From NCBI GenBank assembly GCA_902545405.1, contig CACCFT010000001.1, positions 62,001 through 126,000 on the forward strand: a DNA stretch of 64,000 nt, in the 5' to 3' direction. This stretch comes from an uncultured Pelagibacteraceae bacterium. GTDB lineage: Bacteria > Pseudomonadota > Alphaproteobacteria > Pelagibacterales > Pelagibacteraceae. Below are positions 34,857 to 43,244 of this stretch, piece after piece (position 1 is the stretch's first letter; every line of letters starts with the position of its first letter). Position numbers and translations under genes: made by a program. Below the pieces are notes generated by a model. That model did not search any database. It was given only the letters and a program-made list of their open reading frames with translations, and had not been told where the DNA came from.

Positions 34857-35913
34857 ATTTTTTCATCAACCACAATCCATCTTGATTTAAAAAATATAGT
34901 TTACCATTTATAGGATGAATTTGTATGTCTCTGATTCTTCCAATTTTATCTTTAAATATTATTTCTTCTTTTACGTTTGATAAATCATTAAACTCTAATT
35001 TTCTTAAAGACTTATCTTTAAGAGAAGTAATTAATGCATGACCATTCCATTCTTTAAATTCATTACCTTTATAAATTGTGATTGCACTTGTGGCTATAGA
35101 TGGAACCCAATATTGAATGGCTTTTGTAAAGCCAGGTTTCCATTTTGGCCCTATTGGTATACCTGAATAATTTGTGCCACCCCATCCAAGAATTTTCCAA
35201 CCATAATTTTCACCTTTCTTTGCTTCACCAAACCAATCGCCTCCTTTTGCACCATGATTGCTCATATAAATTTTTCCATCAAAAGGTGATAAAGCTAAAC
35301 CTTGAGGATTTCTTACACCAATTTGATATATTTCAGGTAGCCAGTCTGATTTCCCCTCAAAACGAGGATTGTCTTTTGGAATGCCACCATCTAGATAAAT
35401 TCTAATTATACTTCCTGGATGTTTATTTCCATCTTGAGCAATCATTCCCCCACCTCTTTCACCTGCAGAAGCAAATAAATAATTGTCTTTAATTACCAGC
35501 CTTGAACCAAAATGATAAGGCGAGTCAATTGGTGGATTGGCTTGAAAAATATTTTTAAAATTTAATTTGTTTTTATTAAATTTTGCACGTGCAATTGAAG
35601 TACTAGTCTTCCAATTATTTCTATTTTCTGTGTATGAGATATAAATGTAATCTTCATTATACAGAATATCCAATAATCCTCCCTGTCCATATTCTATAAA
35701 ATTTAAGTTATGACCAATTTCACTCATCTCTCTTGTTGAAATATTAACAAGTTTTATTTTGCCACCTTTCTCGGTAACAATCATTTCATTATCATTAACG
35801 AACGACGAACCCCAAGGTGCTTCTAATTCAATAATTTTATTAAAATTAAAATTTTTACTAAATGAATTAGTTGATAATAGTATTAATGATAAAAGAAATA
35901 ATAATTTCTTCAC
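34849..35913 (-). CDS. PQQ-dependent sugar dehydrogenase family protein (sorbosone dehydrogenase type)
   Basis: 354 aa from GTG 35913, one base after the stop of the upstream SDR gene; this start yields the signal peptide MKKLLFLLSLILLSTNSFS. The ATG at 35949 would lie inside the SDR gene. The six-bladed beta-propeller signature is clear: LEAPWGSSFVNDNEMIVTEKGGKI, the GGLLDILYNEDYIYISYTE region, IYQIGVRNPQGLALSP and SNHGAKGGDWFGEAKKGENYGW. It would oxidise a sugar or aldose in the periplasm with PQQ or a similar cofactor; the substrate is unknown, and no PQQ synthesis genes are in the window. Confidence 0.9.
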   Translation of the reverse strand: MKKLLFLLSLILLSTNSFSKNFNFNKIIELEAPWGSSFVNDNEMIVTEKGGKIKLVNISTREMSEIGHNLNFIEYGQGGLLDILYNEDYIYISYTENRNNWKTSTSIARAKFNKNKLNFKNIFQANPPIDSPYHFGSRLVIKDNYLFASAGERGGGMIAQDGNKHPGSIIRIYLDGGIPKDNPRFEGKSDWLPEIYQIGVRNPQGLALSPFDGKIYMSNHGAKGGDWFGEAKKGENYGWKILGWGGTNYSGIPIGPKWKPGFTKAIQYWVPSIATSAITIYKGNEFKEWNGHALITSLKDKSLRKLEFNDLSNVKEEIIFKDKIGRIRDIQIHPINGKLYFLNQDGLWLMKKSS

Positions 35914-35914
35914 T

Positions 35915-36625
35915 CTATGAAAGTTTTGATCTACCACCATCGACAGCAATAATTTGTCCTGTAACCCAAGAACTGTCTTCAGTTATTAGAAATTTTGCAA
36001 GCGAAGCTGAGTCTTTACCTTCTCCAAGTCTTTTTAATGGATGAGCTTTTGCTATACCATCAGCTAAAACTTTATTTTTTAGCATCGGCTCTGCAATTTT
36101 TGAATTAGTTAAACTTGGAGCAATGCAATTTACTCTTATATTAGGAGCAAATTCTGCTGCTAAAGAAACAGTTAATCCTTCAACAGCTGCTTTAGTTGAA
36201 GCTATAATTGCATGATTTGTAAAACCCCTTTGAGCAGCAACAGTTGAAAACAAAACAATCGACCCTTTATTTTTTTTTAAACTTTCTTGATAACCTTTAA
36301 TTAAATCTACTGCAGAATATAAATTTAGTTTCATACATTTTGTAAAATCTTGTTCTGAAACCATTCTCAAAGGTTTTAAATCAATTGAACCAACACAATA
36401 AGCTATACCTTTGATATCATCTATTTCGGACTTAATCTTTTCAACAAAACCATTTTCCAAAACATCAGAGACTGTATATTTACAATTTAGTTTTTCAGAC
36501 AAAGATTTTGTTCTCTCTTCATCCCTACCAATTAAATGCACTTCTTTGCCGGCTGCATATAACTGTTCGGCTAAATTAGATCCGATAGATCCTGTCGCAC
36601 CTACTACTAAATATTTTTCTGACAT
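35915..36625 (-). CDS. Short-chain dehydrogenase/reductase lacking the catalytic Tyr
   Basis: 236 aa. Rossmann motif VVGATGSIGSNLAEQLY binds NAD(P), followed by CVGSIDLKP and the Ser127 in LFSTVAAQRG. The catalytic YxxxK motif reads IASTK: Lys145 is kept, but the Tyr position is Ile141. The C-terminal VTGQIIAVDGGRS is standard. The frame and surroundings are intact, so this is not a decayed gene. It may use a different proton donor or serve another role. It is followed by the sorbosone-dehydrogenase-like gene. Confidence 0.88.
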   Translation of the reverse strand: MSEKYLVVGATGSIGSNLAEQLYAAGKEVHLIGRDEERTKSLSEKLNCKYTVSDVLENGFVEKIKSEIDDIKGIAYCVGSIDLKPLRMVSEQDFTKCMKLNLYSAVDLIKGYQESLKKNKGSIVLFSTVAAQRGFTNHAIIASTKAAVEGLTVSLAAEFAPNIRVNCIAPSLTNSKIAEPMLKNKVLADGIAKAHPLKRLGEGKDSASLAKFLITEDSSWVTGQIIAVDGGRSKLS

Positions 36626-36652
36626 AAATTTTTAAAGAGTTATATATAGTTA

Positions 36653-38143
36653 ATGAAATTATTTTTTCTACTTGGAAATCAGCTTTTCTCAGAAAAATAT
36701 CTAGAAAAGTACAGAAAAGACCACTTTTTCTTTATGGCTGAAGATTATCAGCTTTGTACGTACGAAAAGCATCATAAACAAAAGATATTATTGTTCTTAT
36801 CTTGCATGCGATCTCACGCAGACAGACTAAAAAAAAATAAATTTAAATTAGAATATTCTTCGATCGAGGATAAATCTTTCAAGCTGGATTACACAGAAAA
36901 ATTAAAAAAAATAATTAAAGTAAAAAAAATTAAAGAAATTTCAAGTTTCGAAATCGAGGATAAGTTTTTTGAAAATAAAATTACTAATTTTTTAAAAAAG
37001 GAAAAAATTAAATGGAATATTATTCAAACACCAATGTTTTTAAATTCTAGAGAAAAATTTAAAAACTATTTATTGAAATCAAAAAAACCTTTTATGGCAG
37101 TTTTTTATAAAGAGACTAGAAGAGATTTAGATATACTCATGAAAAAAGATGGTAATCCAGAAGGAGGTAAATGGAGTTTTGATGAAGAAAATCGAAATAA
37201 ACTTCCAAAAAATATATCTATACCCAAATTTCCTAAAATTACCGAGACTATTCATACGAAAAAACTTAAAATTTTAATTGATAAAAATTTTAAAAGTCAC
37301 CCAGGTAATACGAAAGACTTTTGGTTTGCTACGGAATATGATGATGTAATTAAATTATTAAATTTTTTTATTAAAGAGAAATCAAATTTATTTGGGGATT
37401 ATGAGGATGCAGTTGATCAGAAAGACAATATATTATTTCATAGTGCTTTAAGTCCTTACATCAATTTAGGTCTTATCACTCCAGAATTTATAATTAAAAA
37501 AGTTTTAGATTTTCACAACAAAAATAAAATAAGATTAAATTCCTTAGAGGGTTATATTCGTCAAGTAATCGGGTGGAGAGAATTTATGAGGGGAATATAT
37601 CAAAGCTATTCAAAAGAAATGGAAACTAGAAATTTTTTTAAACAAAATAGAAAAATGAAAAATTCATGGTATGAAGGAACAACGGGATTACCACCTCTAG
37701 ATTATGCTATTAAAAATGCAGTGAATTATGGTTGGTCACATCATATTGAAAGGTTAATGATTTTATCAAACATAATGAATTTATGTGAAGTTAAGCCAAC
37801 GTATGTTTACAAATGGTTTATGGAAATGTTTGTGGATTCCTCTGACTGGGTAATGGTCCCGAATGTTTATGGAATGGGGCTTTTTAGTGATGGAGGAATA
37901 TTTGCAACAAAACCATATATTTGCGGCTCCGCTTATTTCATGAAAATGATGGATTTTAAAAAAGGAGAATGGTGCAATACCATGGATGGTCTTTATTGGA
38001 GATTCATAAATAGAAATAGAGCCTTCTTTTTAAAAAATCCTAGACTTTCTATGATGGTTAGAATTTTCGATAAAATGAAACCTGATAGAAAAAAATTAAT
38101 TTTAGCTGAGGCAGAAAAATTTATTAAACAAAATACTGCATAG
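36653..38143 (+). CDS. PhrB-type cryptochrome/photolyase family protein, probably without Fe-S cluster
   Basis: 496 aa, the length of bacterial (6-4) photolyases (FeS-BCP group). It has the N-terminal alpha/beta domain (MKLFFLLGNQLFSEKYL) and the FAD-binding helical domain with EGYIRQVIGWREFMRGIY, YGWSHHIERLMILSNIMNL and SDWVMVPNVYGMGLFSDGG. In FeS-BCP proteins four Cys bind a 4Fe-4S cluster. Here the DYCxxC segment reads DFKKGE (434-439) and the first Cys region reads LPPLD (346-350); only C441 remains. It would repair UV photoproducts or sense light. Confidence 0.9.
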   Translation: MKLFFLLGNQLFSEKYLEKYRKDHFFFMAEDYQLCTYEKHHKQKILLFLSCMRSHADRLKKNKFKLEYSSIEDKSFKLDYTEKLKKIIKVKKIKEISSFEIEDKFFENKITNFLKKEKIKWNIIQTPMFLNSREKFKNYLLKSKKPFMAVFYKETRRDLDILMKKDGNPEGGKWSFDEENRNKLPKNISIPKFPKITETIHTKKLKILIDKNFKSHPGNTKDFWFATEYDDVIKLLNFFIKEKSNLFGDYEDAVDQKDNILFHSALSPYINLGLITPEFIIKKVLDFHNKNKIRLNSLEGYIRQVIGWREFMRGIYQSYSKEMETRNFFKQNRKMKNSWYEGTTGLPPLDYAIKNAVNYGWSHHIERLMILSNIMNLCEVKPTYVYKWFMEMFVDSSDWVMVPNVYGMGLFSDGGIFATKPYICGSAYFMKMMDFKKGEWCNTMDGLYWRFINRNRAFFLKNPRLSMMVRIFDKMKPDRKKLILAEAEKFIKQNTA

Positions 38144-38271
38144 TGAGAAAAGAAAATTTACCCACAAAAATTTGCCCTGTATGTAAGAGACCTTTTACTT
38201 GGAGAAAAAAATGGAAATTAAACTGGGAAAAAGTGAAATATTGTTCTAAGAAATGTTCAAAAAATAACTAA
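38143..38271 (+). CDS. DUF2256 zinc-ribbon-like small protein
   Basis: A 42-residue ORF starting at GTG 38143, which shares its first G with the TAG stop of the photolyase gene. Core: KICPVCKRPFTWRKKWKLNW then VKYCSKKCSKN. The two CxxC-type pairs (C11/C14 and C34/C38) and the RPFxWRKKW stretch are the DUF2256 hallmark. DUF2256 genes often follow photolyase or cryptochrome genes in marine bacteria; the function is unknown. Translation is probably coupled to the photolyase. Its stop abuts the end of the converging gene. Confidence 0.88.
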   Translation: MRKENLPTKICPVCKRPFTWRKKWKLNWEKVKYCSKKCSKNN

Positions 38272-38502
38272 TTAACAACAAGAGCAGCTTTTCTTTTTCT
38301 CTGGTTTTTTTTCTTCAATCACTTCTTCTTTAGGGGCTGATTGTTCAAGAATTTTTGCTGCTTCAGCTTCTTTCTCTTTTAATATTTTATTTTCAATGTA
38401 TGCGTAAAGAGAGTTGAAACCTAATTTTGAAGCTTTCTTTTCTTCGTAATTCCTTCTGCCTTTAAGATTTTCAATAATTTCAAGAACTTGAGGGTTATTC
38501 AT
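38272..38502 (-). CDS. Small charged protein with Cys-rich tail, unknown
   Basis: 76 aa. Residues 1-45 are a helical region (VLEIIENLKGRRNYEEKKASKLGFNSLYAYIENKI), then a long Glu/Lys/Ala-rich segment ending in KKKSCSCC. The C-terminal CSCC could bind a metal or carry a redox or lipid modification. I recognise no family. It converges on the DUF2256 gene with no spacer and precedes nothing on its own strand; the photolyase-like gene at 38544 is upstream by 41 bases and may be in the same transcript. Confidence 0.65.
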   Translation of the reverse strand: MNNPQVLEIIENLKGRRNYEEKKASKLGFNSLYAYIENKILKEKEAEAAKILEQSAPKEEVIEEKKPEKKKSCSCC

Positions 38503-38543
38503 ACTATTGTTATCTCATAATTTTGATAATTTACAATAGTTCT

Positions 38544-39686
38544 TTAAAAAAATTCTTTAATTATAGTTGGTATATACTTTTTGAAATTAAAAAAACCTTT
38601 ATTGCAATATTTCCAAGAACTTCGGTCTAAATTACGATAAAGAAATTTTATATTATTTATTTCTTGAGAAGTTAAAAAATCTAAGTTTTCTCCAACACAA
38701 GGATATAAAAAATAACTATTCTCAATTGTTTTAAGGTTACCAATATCAATAATTTCACAATCCAAAGATTTTTCATCCAACCTTCTTTTTTGATCCTGAA
38801 TTAAATTAGTCTTAAATTTCACTGTTTTTTCACTAAGTTTAATATTTCTACTGTCGTTATTATTATTAACTAAATAAATCTTTTTAAATTTATGGTCTTT
38901 AAAATCAGTCAACTCAAAGGAAAGATTATTATCAAAAATAGTTAAATTTTGCTCATCCAAACTTACTGGATTACTAAAATCTTTTAAGACAGCCTTGTAT
39001 ATTTTCTCGCTAACTTTAGGTGGTGCATTTTCATTTAAATTAATGTTATTAAATCTGTTATTAGTAAATTTTTTTATATTCCATTCACTTGCCAAATAAT
39101 GCTTACCTTGTGTTTGTATCCCAGCAACCCATCTCCATCCCAATGTATTAGATGCTGCATCTCCATCATAGAGATGCTTCATGAAAAATTCAGCTCCTAA
39201 TTGCCAAGGTAAATTTAAAGTAAAAATCCAGATACTGGCAAACCACATTCTTGTATGATTATGAAGGTAATTAAATTCTTTTAATTCTTTAACCCATTCA
39301 TTAAAACATTCTATATTTGTATTTCCATCAATGGCATTTAAATAATCTTTATTATCTTTGTATTTTTCTCTTATAATTTTTAGTTCAATTATGTAATCTG
39401 TCCATACATTAGGTCTTAATTCTAACCATCCTTTCCAATAAGTGCGCCACAAAACCTCCTGAATAAATTTTTCATTTTTAGAAAATGAAAATTTCTTTAA
39501 GGCTTTATCTATAACTTCTAACTCATTTAATATTCCATGAGATATATATGGAGAAACACAAGATATATTTGATCTTTTATCTGGACCAAAATCAAAATTT
39601 CTCAATCTTGAATATTCAGAAAGATTATTTTCAACAAAATTATCTAGTTTATTAGTGGCTTGCGCCCGACTTGGCTCAAAATTCAT
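38544..39686 (-). CDS. Photolyase/cryptochrome FAD-domain protein with C-terminal alpha/beta-like domain
   Basis: 380 aa. Residues 1-205 match the C-terminal helical FAD-binding half of photolyases: SCVSPYISHGILNELEVI, EVLWRTYWKGWLELRPNVW, HNHTRMWFASIWIFTLNLPWQLGAEFFMKHLYDGDAASNTLGWRWVAG. The usual N-terminal antenna alpha/beta domain is absent; the protein starts directly with PSRAQATNKL. Instead, residues 245-380 have alternating strands and helices (KKIYLVNNN, KTNLIQDQKRRLDEKSLDCEIIDIG, SYFLYPCVGENLDFL). This looks like the two photolyase domains in swapped order. Function is likely DNA repair or light sensing. Confidence 0.85.
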   Translation of the reverse strand: MNFEPSRAQATNKLDNFVENNLSEYSRLRNFDFGPDKRSNISCVSPYISHGILNELEVIDKALKKFSFSKNEKFIQEVLWRTYWKGWLELRPNVWTDYIIELKIIREKYKDNKDYLNAIDGNTNIECFNEWVKELKEFNYLHNHTRMWFASIWIFTLNLPWQLGAEFFMKHLYDGDAASNTLGWRWVAGIQTQGKHYLASEWNIKKFTNNRFNNINLNENAPPKVSEKIYKAVLKDFSNPVSLDEQNLTIFDNNLSFELTDFKDHKFKKIYLVNNNNDSRNIKLSEKTVKFKTNLIQDQKRRLDEKSLDCEIIDIGNLKTIENSYFLYPCVGENLDFLTSQEINNIKFLYRNLDRSSWKYCNKGFFNFKKYIPTIIKEFF

Positions 39687-39692
39687 GATATT

Positions 39693-40877
39693 TTATTTTA
39701 ATTTTTTCTTGTGAAAATTAATAAATCTTTCAACATTTGATTTATTAAAAGTTTTATTTTCCTCAAATGAAACTTTTTTCATAGAATAAGCTGAACTTTT
39801 AGTTATTCTTGAATGAATAATAACATTCCCTTTATATAACTTCAATTTAACTGATCCATTAACTTTACTTCTCTTACGATCTACAATTCTTTGTAATTTA
39901 AATCTCTCCTTAGAAAACCAATATCCATTGTAAATCAGTTCCGCATATCTAGGCATAATTTTTTCTTTCTTATGCATTGTATCTTTATCAAGTGTAACAG
40001 ACTCTATAGCCCTATGAGCGTGCATTAATAAAGTTCCGCCTGGTGTTTCGTATACACCTCTTGATTTTATACCGATAAATCTATTTTCTACTAGATCAAC
40101 TCTTCCAACAGCATTTTTTCCAGCTATGTCGTTTAATTTTCCAAGCAATTTAGATGGAGATAATTTTTTCCCATTCACTGCAATAGGATCTCCACTTTTA
40201 AAGTCTATTTTTACAATTGAAGATTTATTAGGTGCTTTTTCTGGAGATACCGTTCTTTGAAAGATAAAGTCAGGTGCAGAGTTTTTTGGATTTTCTAACA
40301 ACTTTCCTTCTGTTGATGTATGAAAAATATTATCGTCTACTGAAAAAGGTGGCGCCCCTTTCTTGTCTTTAGGTATTTCAATTTTATTTTTTTTTGCATA
40401 ATTAATTAGATCTGATCTAGATTTCAGCTTCCAAATTCTCCAAGGCGCAATAACTTTTATTTTAGGACCAAAATAATGATAACCTAACTCAAATCTTACT
40501 TGATCATTTCCTTTTCCTGTTGATCCATGAGACACAGCATAGGCATTAAATTTTTTAGCAATTCTAATTTGATCTTTGGCTATTAAAGGTCTAGCAATTG
40601 AGGTTCCAAGCAAATAAACACCTTCATATATTGCATGGCCCCTAATCATTGGATAAACATAATCTTTTACAAAAATATCTTTTAGATCTTGAATAATAAT
40701 ATTTTTTACGCCAAGTTTTTTTGCGTTTCTGAAAATTTTATTTCTATCTATTTCTTGACCAATGTCTGCAGTATAACAAATTACTTCTGCGTCATAATTT
40801 TCCTGTAACCATTTTAATATGATTGATGTGTCCAAACCTCCAGAATAGGCAAGAACTATCTTTTTCTTTGATTTCAT
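39693..40877 (-). CDS. argG: Argininosuccinate synthase
   Basis: 394 aa. The N-type ATP pyrophosphatase loop is AYSGGLDTSII (residues 10-20). Other motifs: HGSTGKGNDQVRFELGYH, the APWRIWKLKSR region and GVYETPGGTLLMHAHRAIE. It joins citrulline and aspartate in arginine synthesis. It sits between the IalB-like gene (3 bases) and the photolyase-like gene (6 bases) on the same strand, so all may be co-transcribed despite unrelated roles. Confidence 0.97.
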   Translation of the reverse strand: MKSKKKIVLAYSGGLDTSIILKWLQENYDAEVICYTADIGQEIDRNKIFRNAKKLGVKNIIIQDLKDIFVKDYVYPMIRGHAIYEGVYLLGTSIARPLIAKDQIRIAKKFNAYAVSHGSTGKGNDQVRFELGYHYFGPKIKVIAPWRIWKLKSRSDLINYAKKNKIEIPKDKKGAPPFSVDDNIFHTSTEGKLLENPKNSAPDFIFQRTVSPEKAPNKSSIVKIDFKSGDPIAVNGKKLSPSKLLGKLNDIAGKNAVGRVDLVENRFIGIKSRGVYETPGGTLLMHAHRAIESVTLDKDTMHKKEKIMPRYAELIYNGYWFSKERFKLQRIVDRKRSKVNGSVKLKLYKGNVIIHSRITKSSAYSMKKVSFEENKTFNKSNVERFINFHKKKLK

Positions 40878-40880
40878 TAT

Positions 40881-41381
40881 TTAACTGCAGCTTTTTTTAG
40901 CCGCGTTATATGCTTTAGTGAAGCCCATCAAAGAATAATGATCAATTGTTTGAGAACCAGATTTATTATATCCAGTAACCATTAATCTTGAGGCCTTTTT
41001 CATTCTGCTAATAACTTTTTTTTCAATTTTATTACTTGAAATCCATGCAAAATTATCTTGAGCTATGTCAAATTTATATTTTGATTTACCAGAGCTAGCT
41101 GTAATTGAATTTTGACTGTTGTATTCATAGCCTGAGGTTGTGCTTACCTCGTCTTTGATTTTTTCAGATGGTCTAAAAGTTACAAATAATCTTGCATCTC
41201 TATCATTTTTTTTAGGAGATTGAAGAACAGGTTTAGATTGAGCAAAACATACTTTACTATCCCCATTAGTAACAACAATTGCATCCCAGTCTTTAAATGT
41301 TCCTATTTTATTTAATTCTTCTGAATACGAAGTTGATCCTAATAAGAGAATAAAAAAAATTATTTTAAAAATTATGGACAT
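40881..41381 (-). CDS. Secreted IalB-like protein
   Basis: 166 aa with a signal peptide (residues 1-20, cut near SYS/E). GTFKDWDAIVV, SKVCFAQSKPVLQSP, ARLFVTFRPSEKIKDEVS and a C-terminal Cys (KKSCS) match the invasion-associated locus B family, periplasmic beta proteins widespread in alphaproteobacteria. Two Cys likely form a disulfide. In free-living relatives the role is unknown and not related to invasion. It overlaps the aldo-keto reductase gene by 10 bases. Confidence 0.82.
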   Translation of the reverse strand: MSIIFKIIFFILLLGSTSYSEELNKIGTFKDWDAIVVTNGDSKVCFAQSKPVLQSPKKNDRDARLFVTFRPSEKIKDEVSTTSGYEYNSQNSITASSGKSKYKFDIAQDNFAWISSNKIEKKVISRMKKASRLMVTGYNKSGSQTIDHYSLMGFTKAYNAAKKSCS

Positions 41382-42406
41382 GGATTTGGATATTTTTTTT
41401 GGATTTCATTAATTTCATTAATTATTTCTTTATCAAGATTCACTTTTACACTTTCTATATTTGTTTTCAACTGCTCCATTGTTGTTGCACCAATAATAAC
41501 GCTAGACATGAAATCCTGTATCTCACAAAATTTTATACACATTTGACTCATATCAATGTTATATTTTTTACTAATATTAAAATACTCATCAACAGCTTCG
41601 TTAGTATTTGGTTTTCGATATCTTGTCCAAAAATCCCAATCTCTTTCCATCCGAGATCCTTTTGGAAATTGCTTATTTCTATATTTACCACTTAAAAAAC
41701 CACTGGCTAAAGGAGAATAAGATAAACAGCCAATATTTTCTCTTATAGACACCTCAGCTAATCCAACTTCATATGACCTATTTAATAAACTATAGGGATT
41801 TTGTATGGACATCATTCTTGGCAAACTCTTTTGCTTTGAGAGTTTGAGATAATTCATAACACCCCAAGGAGTTTCATTGGATAAACCTACATGTCTAATT
41901 TTACCTTGCTCAATATACTTTTGTAACTCAACCAACACGTCTTCGAATTTATTCCATTCATTTTCTTTATGCACATAACCAAGTCTTCCAAAATTGTTTA
42001 CATTTCTTTCTGGCCAATGAAGCTGATATAAATCTATATAGTCAGTTTTAAGTCTTTTAAGACTGTTATGAAGTGCAGTTTCGAGATTCTTCCCTACAAA
42101 ACTATTTTCACCATTTCTAATATAATCTCTTGCAGGACCACAAACTTTAGTTGCAAGTATCACATCTTTTCTTTTTTTTGTTTTTTCAAACCAATTTCCA
42201 ATGATCGTCTCTGTATGACCAAAAGTTTCAGCTTTAGGAGGTACCGCATAAAGTTCTGCTGTATCCCAAAAATTAACCCCATTTTCTAGTGAGAAATCCA
42301 TTTGTTCGAAGGCCTCTTCTTGGCTATTTTGTTCACCCCAAGTCATGGTGCCGAGACAAATTGTGCTAATATTTATATCAGTTGTTCCTAATTTTTTATA
42401 ATTCAT
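41372..42406 (-). CDS. Aldo/keto reductase, Tas-like
   Basis: 344 aa TIM-barrel NADP oxidoreductase. Catalytic tetrad: Asp and Tyr in FWDTAELYAVPP, Lys in LATKVCGP and His in LYQLHWPERN. NADPH contacts lie in SYSPLASGFLSGKYRN and VIIGATTMEQLKTNIE. The insertion with KAETFGHTETIIGNWF and length match the E. coli Tas branch. It likely reduces small carbonyl compounds in the cytosol. It starts divergently from the Bax-inhibitor-like gene. Confidence 0.93.
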   Translation of the reverse strand: MNYKKLGTTDINISTICLGTMTWGEQNSQEEAFEQMDFSLENGVNFWDTAELYAVPPKAETFGHTETIIGNWFEKTKKRKDVILATKVCGPARDYIRNGENSFVGKNLETALHNSLKRLKTDYIDLYQLHWPERNVNNFGRLGYVHKENEWNKFEDVLVELQKYIEQGKIRHVGLSNETPWGVMNYLKLSKQKSLPRMMSIQNPYSLLNRSYEVGLAEVSIRENIGCLSYSPLASGFLSGKYRNKQFPKGSRMERDWDFWTRYRKPNTNEAVDEYFNISKKYNIDMSQMCIKFCEIQDFMSSVIIGATTMEQLKTNIESVKVNLDKEIINEINEIQKKYPNPCP

Positions 42407-42478
42407 TAAATATTAAGTATTTGTTACCTATATTTTGACTGCTTGAAAAATTTTAAATTTATTACTATATATTTAATT

Positions 42479-43237
42479 ATGGAATTCAATAGAGACAATA
42501 TCTTAAATAGATCAACGACAGCAAAAAAAGCTGTTGCGATGGACGAAGGCCTTAGAGCTTACATGCTTAAAGTTTACAACTACATGGCAACTGGAGTTTT
42601 GCTAACGGGAATTATTGCATTGCTATCTTTTAAAATGTCAGTAGTTACAGATGCAAGTGGATCAATAGTTGCTTTAACTGAGTTCGGAAATGCAATTTAT
42701 CTATCAGGATTGAAATGGGTGGTTATGTTAGCTCCTCTCGGAATTGTTTTTTATATGAGTTTTGGGATAAATAAAATGAGTTCTTCAAAAGCTCAAACTA
42801 CTTTTTGGATTTTTGCAGCCTTGATGGGTTTGTCACTATCATCAATTTTATTAGTTTATACAGGACTTAGTGTGACGAGAGTATTTTTCATATCTTCAGC
42901 AACATTTGGAGCTATGAGTATATATGGTTACACAACTAAAAGAGACCTCACAAAATTTGGATCATTCTTAATGATGGGTTTGATCGGTATTATAATCGCA
43001 TCTTTAGTAAATATTTTCTTAAAATCGTCAATGATGTACTTTGCTATTTCAATCATTGGAGTTCTTATATTCGTTGGATTAACTGCATACGATACACAAA
43101 AAATTAAGAATATGTACGTAGCTTCAGACTCAGGTGAAGTGATTGGCAAGAAAGCTGTTATGGGAGCTTTAACATTATACTTAGATTTTATAAATTTATT
43201 TATAATGCTTTTAAGATTGTTTGGTCAAAGAAGATAA
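42479..43237 (+). CDS. Bax inhibitor-1/YccA-family membrane protein
   Basis: 252 aa from the ATG at 42479 (MEFNRDNIL); an ATG at 42443 would add a non-homologous 12-residue leader. Seven helices follow the family pattern, ending with GLTAYDTQKIKNMY (conserved Asp) and DFINLFIMLLRLFGQRR. Related proteins modulate membrane proteases or conduct Ca2+; the bacterial role is unsettled. A 16-bp perfect palindrome AAAAACTATAGTTTTT (43240-43255) between this and the converging DUF2794 gene could act as a weak two-way terminator. Confidence 0.93.
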   Translation: MEFNRDNILNRSTTAKKAVAMDEGLRAYMLKVYNYMATGVLLTGIIALLSFKMSVVTDASGSIVALTEFGNAIYLSGLKWVVMLAPLGIVFYMSFGINKMSSSKAQTTFWIFAALMGLSLSSILLVYTGLSVTRVFFISSATFGAMSIYGYTTKRDLTKFGSFLMMGLIGIIIASLVNIFLKSSMMYFAISIIGVLIFVGLTAYDTQKIKNMYVASDSGEVIGKKAVMGALTLYLDFINLFIMLLRLFGQRR

Positions 43238-43244
43238 TCAAAAA

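Noticed and set aside
35145..35405. Open frame on the plus strand over the sorbosone-dehydrogenase-like gene
   Set aside because: Shadow of a well-supported gene on the other strand; no homology, no ribosome site.
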